Below are positions 1 through 6,263 of a stretch of 11,775 nt of DNA, piece after piece. Both the position numbers and the translations under genes were made by a program. This stretch comes from Selenomonadaceae bacterium. GTDB taxonomy: Bacteria > Bacillota > Negativicutes > Selenomonadales > Selenomonadaceae. A model generated the notes under the pieces. That model searched no databases and was not told the DNA's origin. It worked only from the letters and a program-made list of their open reading frames with translations. Position 1 is the stretch's first letter; the number at the start of each line of letters is the position of its first letter. The DNA is taken from contig JAEERZ010000037.1 in assembly GCA_016286075.1 (NCBI GenBank), positions 1 to 11,775 of the forward strand, given 5' to 3'.

Positions 1-639
1 GCCGGCAACCATGACTACGCATACAAGGATGAGCCGAGGATCAACAGCAAGGGAAAAGAGAAGCTGGTGCCGGGCACCCTGGAAGAGAAAAAAGCCAAAT
101 TGGCCGCTTTCCAAAAGCGGTATAAGCAGCCCGGCCTCTATTATGCCCGCTCTGTGGGGGATTGCCGGTTGCTCTATCTTGCGCCGGACGCCTGCGGCAC
201 TTATGTGGAATTTTCGTCGGAACAGCTCGACTGGCTGAAGCGCGAGATTGCCTCCCACAAAAAAGGCCCTGTGTTTTTCTTCTGCCATGCGCCGCTGATG
301 GGGACGCTTCGCACCTACGGGAAAAAAATCAACACCCCGGATTTCACGGCGCAGCCCTCCGAAGCTTTGGCGGAAATCCTTGCCGACGTCCCGCCGGGCA
401 GCCTGTGGATTTCCGGCCATACGCACACGCCGCCCACGAACGACAGCTACGCCGACGACAGCGTGAACCGCGTGCACAGGAACTTGGTGAACATCCACAA
501 CCCCACCATAGACGCTTCCCATATTTACACCAACTCGCTCTTCCTTTACAAAGACCGTGCAGTCGTCCGCACTTACGACCATAACGAAGATCGCTGGCTT
601 GCCGGACTCGACCGCACGTTTCCGTTTGCCGGTGCATGA
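1..639 (+). CDS. Calcineurin-like metallophosphoesterase, C-terminal part (5' end outside window)
   Basis: The reading frame is open from base 1 and ends in TGA at 637-639, so the N-terminus lies upstream of the window. Three metal-site motifs of the calcineurin-like phosphoesterase superfamily are visible: GNHD at residues 2-5 of the visible part, a His in FFFCHAPL (residue 96), and GHTH (His140 and His142). These are the later motifs of the family, so the missing part should hold the first DxH and GDxxD motifs. The enzyme class hydrolyses phosphomonoesters or phosphodiesters using two metal ions; the substrate cannot be read here. It lies 24 bases upstream of a phytase-like gene, which suggests a shared role in phosphate release. 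Whether it is secreted depends on the missing N-terminus. A GTG at 67 could be called as a start, but it would cut off GNHD and is wrong. Confidence 0.88.
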   Translation, partial: AGNHDYAYKDEPRINSKGKEKLVPGTLEEKKAKLAAFQKRYKQPGLYYARSVGDCRLLYLAPDACGTYVEFSSEQLDWLKREIASHKKGPVFFFCHAPLMGTLRTYGKKINTPDFTAQPSEALAEILADVPPGSLWISGHTHTPPTNDSYADDSVNRVHRNLVNIHNPTIDASHIYTNSLFLYKDRAVVRTYDHNEDRWLAGLDRTFPFAGA

Positions 640-663
640 TTTCTATAGGAAAGGATCAAAAAT

Positions 664-1653
664 ATGCGCAGCCTGCTGAAAAAGACCACGATCCTCTTGA
701 TTTCTCTTTTGCTGCTGACCGCCGCTTCGGTTTCGGAAGCGTCTTGGCGGCTCGACGAAGACCCGGAGTTCGCGGAGCCTCGCAATTTCCGCATGGCTTC
801 CGACGATTGGCACGTAGAGCCGGAGGATGAGCCTCCCACCCGGGAAGGGCTGGACAATCTCCACATATCGGGCAGCGCCCAGTGTACAGCCGCCGGATTC
901 GCCTCGCTTTACGCCACGCTCTCCGCCGCGCAAGGATGCGCTAGTACCGCTGGGGGCGCAGGATGCGCCGATTTCCCGGCGGCGGCCGCCGTTCCCGGCG
1001 CGCCCATTTATGATATCGATCTTCGGCAGGAGTCCCACGGTTTTGCGGACGGTCTGCCCGTGAGCTGGTACAAAAAGGGAAATCTCGCTAACGAAGGGAA
1101 AACCCCGGAGGAAGTCGCGGCGGACGAAACTGCACGTCTCTCTGCGCTCGTCGGTACGGAGTCGAAATTCGCGCCTAAGGGAAAAAAGGACAAGAATCGC
1201 TTTGACGCCTTAATCGTCACGCCGGAGAAGATTCAGACGGAAAAGGAAATCGCCGAAGCCGCCGGTTTCAGATACACGCGTTTTTATGTGACGGACAGGA
1301 CCCAGCCGGATACGGAAACGGTGGAAGCGTTTCTCGATTTTGTCGAATCCCTTCCCAAAGACGCCTGGCTCCATTTCCACTGCCGCGCCGGACGCGGACG
1401 CACGACGACGTTCATGGCGATGTACGATATGATCCGAAACCCGGACATTCCCGTTGAAGCTATTATTGAGCGCCAGTATCTGATCGGCGGCGCCGACCTG
1501 ACGGCTATGAAAGAAGATGAATGGAAAAACGAGAGGATCGTCGAGCGGCTGGAGATGCTGCGGTCGTTCTCCCGCTATATCCGGGCGAAGCACGCCGGGG
1601 AAACGACGCTTCGCTGGAGCGCATGGCTCGAGGAAGACGCCGAGGCCGCGTAG
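664..1653 (+). CDS. Secreted PTP-like inositol polyphosphatase (phytase family)
   Basis: This 329-residue protein resembles the cysteine phytase of Selenomonas ruminantium (PhyA), which removes phosphates from inositol hexakisphosphate. The P-loop HCRAGRGRT is at residues 239-247, with nucleophile Cys240 and phosphate-binding Arg246. Asp211 in the TDR motif fits the general acid. The stretches LHISGS, DLRQESHGF and DAWLHFHC also match the family as I remember it. Residues 1-26 form a signal peptide: a KK n-region, a Leu-rich core, and likely cleavage after SEA, so it should act in the periplasm or outside. The ribosome site AGGAAAGGA ends 7 bases before the ATG. Two oddities: the P-loop is more basic than the HCEAGVGRT I recall for the S. 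ruminantium enzyme, and residues about 89-112 are an Ala/Gly/Cys-rich insertion encoded by paired palindromes. Activity on phytate rather than another phosphoester is inferred. Confidence 0.88.
   Translation: MRSLLKKTTILLISLLLLTAASVSEASWRLDEDPEFAEPRNFRMASDDWHVEPEDEPPTREGLDNLHISGSAQCTAAGFASLYATLSAAQGCASTAGGAGCADFPAAAAVPGAPIYDIDLRQESHGFADGLPVSWYKKGNLANEGKTPEEVAADETARLSALVGTESKFAPKGKKDKNRFDALIVTPEKIQTEKEIAEAAGFRYTRFYVTDRTQPDTETVEAFLDFVESLPKDAWLHFHCRAGRGRTTTFMAMYDMIRNPDIPVEAIIERQYLIGGADLTAMKEDEWKNERIVERLEMLRSFSRYIRAKHAGETTLRWSAWLEEDAEAA
928..969 (+). repeat. Two near-identical GC-rich palindromes inside the phytase gene
   Basis: GCGCAAGGATGCGC (928-941) and GGCGCAGGATGCGCC (955-969) are each self-complementary, with 5-6 bp arms around AGGA or GGA, and are near-direct repeats 27 bases apart. 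They lie in frame within the coding sequence and encode an Ala/Gly/Cys-rich stretch that appears as an insertion relative to the remembered S. ruminantium phytase. This is reminiscent of palindromic elements that insert in frame into genes, but a single locus cannot show mobility. Confidence 0.55.
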
Positions 1654-1670
1654 ACGAGGAGGTTTTCAAA

Positions 1671-1909
1671 ATGACAAAGATCAACAGGAACGAACTGACG
1701 AAGGAACAAATCAAGAAGGCGATGGCCTGCAAGGACGCAGAGAGCTGATGGCGGCGGCAAAGACGGAGGGAATTGACCTGACGAAAGAAGAAGTCGAAGC
1801 GTATATGGCGGAAATGGCCGACGTGGAGCTGGACGAGGAGACGCTAAAAAAAGCGGCGGGCGGTAGGTGTTACGACCTTTACAAAAATTGCAGGTCGTTT
1901 GTCCGCTAA
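1671..1909 (+). pseudogene. Nif11-like-leader RiPP precursor with a one-base deletion
   Basis: Translation from ATG 1671 gives a leader beginning MTKINRNELTKEQ and stops at TGA 1746-1748 after 25 residues. The -1 frame then continues ELMAAAKTEG through ELDEETLKKAAGG to TAA 1907-1909. Compared with the intact precursors downstream, GAGGAG has become GAGAG near 1743. Restoring one G gives a 79-residue precursor with a 65-residue leader ending AGG and a 14-residue core, RCYDLYKNCRSFVR, with two Cys. The ribosome site GAGGAGG (1656-1662) is intact and lies 8 bases before the ATG, directly after the phytase stop, so the gene is still placed for translation. No slippery heptamer is visible at the break, so programmed frameshifting looks unlikely. 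It is either a recent pseudogene or a sequencing error. The leader is closest to that of the precursor at 5996. Confidence 0.8.
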
Positions 1910-1963
1910 CAAGCTGTACCCTAACCTCTCCGGGCAGAGAGTAGTATCGGGATATTTTCGATC

Positions 1964-1971
1964 AAGAGGTG
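1964..1971 (+). promoter_or_regulatory. Ribosome binding site that leaves the autotransporter start ambiguous
   Basis: AAGAGGTG is the only good ribosome site ahead of the autotransporter. It ends one base before ATG 1973, which is too close, but 7 bases before the in-frame TTG at 1979, which is ideal. The true start may therefore be TTG 1979, shortening the signal peptide by two residues. No convincing promoter was seen in the 63 bases between 1909 and 1973. Confidence 0.5.
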
Positions 1972-1972
1972 T

Positions 1973-4900
1973 ATGAAGTTGTCGGGCAAGAGGAAAAAAA
2001 CAGCAGGACGTCGGCTGACGGCGGCAATTTTGTTGCATCTCGCCATCGTCGGCGGTGCAGAAGAGGTGTGCGCCATGACCTCGAGCCGGATCGACTATAA
2101 CGGCAAGCCCATGTTTGAAGTTTACTATTATGGCAAAGAGGACGCTGACGCTAATCCTTCGACGAAGGAGTTCTTTGGCCAGTTTATCACCAAAGGCCCT
2201 CTTGATTATAATTTGACCCCCAATATAAAGACGGGACTGGACGCCGCGTTTCGCCAGTGGGCGGAAATATTGGAGCCGGGATCCAGGAACAAGATGCCGG
2301 TACAGTATTTCGTCGGCACGAGCACAATCGAAAATGCCGGCGCAATAGGCTTTTCCAGGAGCAACGGCGTGGACACCGACAATCCCAACTATCTGCACGA
2401 CGCCCTGCAGAACGGGACTCAGATCCAATGGATCGACAATATCGACGCATTGGCGGAAAATGTCCCCGCCCAGGGCTACGGCGGCATTTATATCGGCAAG
2501 AATATCGGCGTAAACGAAGAAGACGGCCAATACGGCTTCACTGCCATCAATACGCCCATCCCCGTGGCGCAGGAAATGAAGGGAGTCGATATCACTGCCG
2601 TCATGTACCATGAGATCGGGCACAGTCTTGGGATATCGGCTGATATTGGAGCCTCGGTGACTATTGGAACCATTACAGCCTTCAAGTTCAACGACAGCGC
2701 GAACAATCCCGGCTCTTATGCCGGGCATCTTTACGATCAAAACGGCAAACGCGCGTCAAGCGAAAATTTGGCGATAATCACCCCGGAGGACTTGGAAATC
2801 CTAAAAAACGATCCGCCCGCAGTCGACGTGTCGGACGTGGATTTTTTCGTGGTGAACAAAAACGACGCTTTAAGCGGTCGTGACGGGAAAGCCGCCCTGA
2901 CGTTTCGCGGGGAAAACGTCTCGGCAGTTCTTGACGGCAAAAGATTTACCGGCATCAACGGCGAACAAATCGACGGGATACCCATAAATACCTGGGAAAA
3001 TGATTCGCCGGAGTTTTCCCATATCGAACTGGCGCGGAGCGTCATGAGCCATCAGCATTACCGCAGCTATAACAGCTTCATTGAGGCGGAACTGGCTGTG
3101 ATGCAGGACATCGGCTATAAGATCGACCGCAAGAACTTTTACGGTTTCTCCGTATATAAAGACGGGCAGACCATCGTCAATGAACAGGGCTTTTCGGCGC
3201 GAAACGCCGATGGGACGGCCTATGTGGACGGCTACAACACCTCCACCTACGGGGTGGGGCTCCACGTTTACGGCTCCAACAACAATATCACGCAAAAGGG
3301 AAACATCTGGACGAAAGGAGCGGCCGCTGTGGGCATTCGTGTCGACGGGCTGAACAATACCGTCACCGTCCCGAAGGGTACGGAAGTTCACGGCGACGGA
3401 GCTTGCGGCGCGGGGGTGCTGGTGGCCTACGGCAAGAACCATATCATAAACATTGACGGCACGGTCACGGGCAACGGGGCGAACGGCTCGGGCGTATGGT
3501 TCGAGTTCGGCGCCAATGCTTTGGGTGCGACTATGGAATATCGCGGCTCTTATATACGCTATAAACGGGATATTAATACTAACGGCGCAATCACGAAGCA
3601 TTACAATCTGGCACTCGATGCTGTTGGTCATCGTCTGGATGATTACAGTATCACCGACAGGGTCAACGGCGACACAAACGAAAAAATGGCCACGCTGAAC
3701 GTAACGGGAACGATCTCTGGCAAGCGGGCGGCCATCTATATCGCGGAGGAAGCGTTCGTCGACAATATCAACCTCAATGAAGGCGCAAGGATCAATGGCG
3801 ATATCGTGAGCGTCTGGAAGCATTTTGATGCCGATGCTTTCGGCATATCGGACGAAGAAACTTGTACCAAGGATGAGGAAACCGGATTTTACGAGGGAGG
3901 GTTGATGCTCCAGTACAAAGACCAGTTTATCCCATACAAGAAGTATATCCCCGACCTCGTGACGAACCTGAATTTCAACGCCAATATGAACTATAACGGC
4001 AACATCTCCGGCGCGGACAACATGAAGCTGAACGTGAATCGCGGCACTCTGAACTTCGGCGGCACAGCGGACGTCGTGAACGTCAATGTGGCGAAAGGCG
4101 CGGCGCTTTACGGCGGCAGCTTCACGGTCAACGACATGACCGGGAAAATGGCGTACGGCTTTTCTGACGGGACCACGGGCCAGTTCTTCAACCACGGCAG
4201 TATCGGCGCATCGTCGGCAGACGCAACCATGAACATCAATGGCAAACTCGTCTCCGACGGCGTCTTGCGCGCATACGGCGGCGGTGCGGCGGGCCATATC
4301 GCCGTGACGGGGGACGCGGATATTGACGGCTCCACCGCCACGGCCACGAACATACTGCCCAACGAGACTTTGGAAGTGCTGGAAGCCCAAACGTTGAACG
4401 GCGATATCAAAAATCCCGAAGGCTCGCCCTATGCCGCCACGGGCATGCTCAACACGACGGGCTCGATCCACGACAATACGCTGACTGTCACGACCGCGGC
4501 GGCGAACAATCTCGGCACGACGGACGCGACGGTGAACGAGACTTACGGCGCGATGCTCCATATGTTTGACGGCCTTTCCGGCGCCAATGATCCCCGCGTC
4601 AACGAAATGCGCCCGCTGTTCAGCCTCGACGCGGCCGACGCGAAAGAGGCGCTCTCTTCCATCTCGTCGAACGCATCGGCGCAGAACATGGGCCTAGCCC
4701 AGACCAACGCCATGACCGGACATATCGTCTCTTCGCGCCTCGCCGAAGCCTTCGCGCAGAAGCCCGTGAACGTGAAGCTCCCGGTCGCCAATCTCACAGA
4801 CGGGAAGGATGAAAAATCGATCGAGCTCCCGATGAAGCTCCCCATGCCTGCGGACAACGATTTCTGGTTCAAGGTCGCGAAGAACTGGGGAGACCTGAAA

Positions 4901-5650
4901 GGCGGCGCCTACTACCACGGCACGACCTTCGCGGGCGGCTGGGACCGCGCCTATGGGAAGGCTTGGCGCGCAGGCGCGTTCGTCAGCTACGGGACGGTCG
5001 GCTTCGCCGACACGGGCGCGCGGAACGAACTGAAGGACACGCGCCTCGGATTTTACGGAGGATATACCCACGGCCCCCATGAGGGCTATGTCTATCTCGA
5101 TTACGGCTGGCTGAAGAACGACCTCTCGCGGACGATCGCAGGCATGGGATTGTTCCCGCAAGCGGATTACGACAGCCGGATATTGGAGCTCGGCGGCGAA
5201 TACAAATACGATCTCCACGCGATGAAAGACACGCCGTGGCATATCAGCCCGTATATCAACCTGCAGCTTTCCGAGCTCTGGCAGGACGGCTACACGGAAC
5301 GCGGCGCTGGCATATTCGGCCAGCGGGTGAACGGCGCGACGAACACCTACTTCGCGTGCGGCCTCGGCTTCGAGTTCAAGCGTTACCTCGCGGGCGGCAG
5401 CTACGCGCTGCGGCTCGGAGCGAAGCACGCGTTTTCGGGCGCGGACCCGAAACTGACCTTCGGCTATGTAGGCGACGATGCGTCGAGTTACGAAATGCGG
5501 AACAGTCAGGATGCGACCCATTTCGTGATAAGCCTGAGCGGCGAAGCGGAATTTGCTCCGGGGTGGTGGCTCGCGGGGGACGCGGGACTGCAAAAGGGAG
5601 CGCACGACAAGGATATGATGTGCGCGCTGACGATTAGGCGGATGTGGTAA
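1973..5650 (+). CDS. Autotransporter with N-terminal metzincin-like protease domain and C-terminal beta-barrel
   Basis: This 1225-residue protein has the three parts of a type Va secretion protein. Residues 1-34 are a signal peptide with a basic KRKKTAGRR n-region, a hydrophobic core and likely cleavage after VCA. The N-terminal passenger carries HEIGHSLG at residues 213-220, an HExxHxxG zinc-protease motif. A downstream SVMSH (356-360) followed by FIEAELAVMQDIGY looks like the Met-turn region of metzincins. Residues about 400-830 are Gly/Asn-rich with beta-helix-like repeats. From about residue 963 (DFWFKVAKNWGDLKGG) to the end are alternating aromatic strands ending in IRRMW, the aromatic C-terminus expected of an outer-membrane barrel. 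The third metzincin ligand is not canonical: position 11 of the motif is Ala, with Asp at 12. The gene starts 63 bases after the broken precursor and ends 20 bases before an intact one, so co-transcription is likely. The start may be TTG 1979. A proteolytic target is unknown. Confidence 0.9.
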   Translation: MKLSGKRKKTAGRRLTAAILLHLAIVGGAEEVCAMTSSRIDYNGKPMFEVYYYGKEDADANPSTKEFFGQFITKGPLDYNLTPNIKTGLDAAFRQWAEILEPGSRNKMPVQYFVGTSTIENAGAIGFSRSNGVDTDNPNYLHDALQNGTQIQWIDNIDALAENVPAQGYGGIYIGKNIGVNEEDGQYGFTAINTPIPVAQEMKGVDITAVMYHEIGHSLGISADIGASVTIGTITAFKFNDSANNPGSYAGHLYDQNGKRASSENLAIITPEDLEILKNDPPAVDVSDVDFFVVNKNDALSGRDGKAALTFRGENVSAVLDGKRFTGINGEQIDGIPINTWENDSPEFSHIELARSVMSHQHYRSYNSFIEAELAVMQDIGYKIDRKNFYGFSVYKDGQTIVNEQGFSARNADGTAYVDGYNTSTYGVGLHVYGSNNNITQKGNIWTKGAAAVGIRVDGLNNTVTVPKGTEVHGDGACGAGVLVAYGKNHIINIDGTVTGNGANGSGVWFEFGANALGATMEYRGSYIRYKRDINTNGAITKHYNLALDAVGHRLDDYSITDRVNGDTNEKMATLNVTGTISGKRAAIYIAEEAFVDNINLNEGARINGDIVSVWKHFDADAFGISDEETCTKDEETGFYEGGLMLQYKDQFIPYKKYIPDLVTNLNFNANMNYNGNISGADNMKLNVNRGTLNFGGTADVVNVNVAKGAALYGGSFTVNDMTGKMAYGFSDGTTGQFFNHGSIGASSADATMNINGKLVSDGVLRAYGGGAAGHIAVTGDADIDGSTATATNILPNETLEVLEAQTLNGDIKNPEGSPYAATGMLNTTGSIHDNTLTVTTAAANNLGTTDATVNETYGAMLHMFDGLSGANDPRVNEMRPLFSLDAADAKEALSSISSNASAQNMGLAQTNAMTGHIVSSRLAEAFAQKPVNVKLPVANLTDGKDEKSIELPMKLPMPADNDFWFKVAKNWGDLKGGAYYHGTTFAGGWDRAYGKAWRAGAFVSYGTVGFADTGARNELKDTRLGFYGGYTHGPHEGYVYLDYGWLKNDLSRTIAGMGLFPQADYDSRILELGGEYKYDLHAMKDTPWHISPYINLQLSELWQDGYTERGAGIFGQRVNGATNTYFACGLGFEFKRYLAGGSYALRLGAKHAFSGADPKLTFGYVGDDASSYEMRNSQDATHFVISLSGEAEFAPGWWLAGDAGLQKGAHDKDMMCALTIRRMW
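3248..3490 (+). repeat. Three tandem 27-residue repeats in the passenger domain
   Basis: Residues 426-506 of the autotransporter fall into three consecutive 27-residue units. They align on the pattern G[VIL]xVxGxNN or GKN, then a short hydrophobic strand, Gly, another strand and a Gly-rich turn. The units begin YGVGLHVYG, VGIRVDG and AGVLVAYG. The following GVWFEFGAN looks like the start of a fourth, degenerate unit. The period suits one turn or so of a right-handed beta-helix, the usual passenger stalk. The DNA is diverged, so this is a protein-level repeat rather than a recent duplication. Confidence 0.6.
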
Positions 5651-5656
5651 GATGTG

Positions 5657-5682
5657 AGGAGGTATTATCAATGGCAAAGATC
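5657..5682 (+). repeat. Translation-initiation block, copy 1 of a 26-base exact repeat
   Basis: These 26 bases run from the AGGAGGT ribosome site through ATG 5671 into codon 4. They are identical to 5982-6007 ahead of the next precursor. Together with the similar leaders they point to a recent duplication of the precursor gene. Confidence 0.8.
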
Positions 5683-5940
5683 GACAAGAACGAACTCAGG
5701 AAGGAACAAATCGAAAAAGCGATGAAGTGCAAGACCGCCGATGAGCTGATGACGGCGGCGAAGGCCGAGGGAGTCGAGCTGACAAAGGAAGAGGCCGAGG
5801 CGTACATCGCGGAGATGGCGGACTATGAACTGGACGACGAGACGCTGAAAAGCGCCGCGGGCGGCCAAACGTGCTGGTCGCTGAAATGTCATAAGCATAA
5901 AAAACCCTGCACCCGATTCTGCTCTATAGCCGAAAGTTGA
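5671..5940 (+). CDS. Nif11-like-leader RiPP precursor, four-Cys basic core
   Basis: This 89-residue peptide has the layout of Nif11-like leader precursors: an acidic helical leader (residues 1-65) with ELTKEEAEAYIAEMADYEL, ending in the double-glycine signal AAGG at 62-65. The 24-residue core has Cys at 68, 73, 80 and 84, begins QTCWSLKC and has a basic HKHKK middle. The Cys residues are the likely sites for the radical SAM enzyme encoded downstream. Start ATG 5671 is chosen because GAGGAGGT (5656-5663) lies 7 bases before it; upstream in-frame starts would place the ribosome site inside the gene. The gene begins 20 bases after the autotransporter stop. Leader Cys20 is shared by all precursors here. 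The final structure and activity cannot be predicted. Confidence 0.9.
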   Translation: MAKIDKNELRKEQIEKAMKCKTADELMTAAKAEGVELTKEEAEAYIAEMADYELDDETLKSAAGGQTCWSLKCHKHKKPCTRFCSIAES

Positions 5941-5981
5941 AAGCGCGCAGGGAATATCCTGACCGGGGAAACCTAAAATGA

Positions 5982-6007
5982 AGGAGGTATTATCAATGGC
6001 AAAGATC
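5982..6007 (+). repeat. Translation-initiation block, copy 2 of a 26-base exact repeat
   Basis: Identical to 5657-5682, covering the ribosome site, ATG 5996 and the first codons. It shows that ATG 5978, which lies before the ribosome site, is not the real start of this precursor. Confidence 0.8.
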
Positions 6008-6235
6008 AACAGGAACGAGCTGACCAAAGAGCAAATCGAGAAAGCGCTGGCCTGCAAGACCGCCGAGGAGCTTCGCTCGCTGGCGAAGGCCGAGGGCTTC
6101 GATATCACGAAGGAAGAGGCCGAGGCATATATGGCGGAGATGGCCGACGTCGAGCTGGACGAAAAGACGCTTGCAAAAGCGGCGGGCGGCATCTGCTATA
6201 TGGAGGACTGCCCCAAGCACACGATGGCCGACTGA
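5996..6235 (+). CDS. Nif11-like-leader RiPP precursor, short two-Cys core
   Basis: This 79-residue precursor has a leader of residues 1-65 ending KAAGG and a 14-residue core, ICYMEDCPKHTMAD, with Cys67 and Cys72. The leader begins MAKINRNELTKEQIEKALACK, almost the same as the broken precursor at 1671, so the two are probably duplicates with diverged cores. AAGGAGGT at 5981-5988 is 7 bases before the ATG. The radical SAM gene follows after 28 bases, so substrate and enzyme should be on the same transcript. With only two Cys and four residues between them, a single intramolecular crosslink is the simplest prediction, but that is inference. Confidence 0.9.
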   Translation: MAKINRNELTKEQIEKALACKTAEELRSLAKAEGFDITKEEAEAYMAEMADVELDEKTLAKAAGGICYMEDCPKHTMAD

Positions 6236-6263
6236 GTTTATTAAACTTATTGGGAGAGAATAC

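Noticed and set aside
1737..1748. Programmed -1 frameshift in the first precursor
   Set aside because: No slippery heptamer or clear downstream pseudoknot is visible, and intact paralogs simply have one extra G here; a deletion is simpler.
1844..2740. 298-codon minus-strand frame across the precursor and autotransporter start
   Set aside because: Covers two better-supported + strand genes and an intergenic gap, with no recognisable motif.
2870..4561. 563-codon minus-strand frame opposite the autotransporter
   Set aside because: Shadow of the GC-rich passenger coding sequence. The + strand protein has signal peptide, repeats and barrel.
5978..5995. ATG 5978 as the start of the two-Cys precursor
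   Set aside because: The ribosome site AAGGAGGT lies after it and 7 bases before ATG 5996, and paralogs start at the equivalent of 5996.
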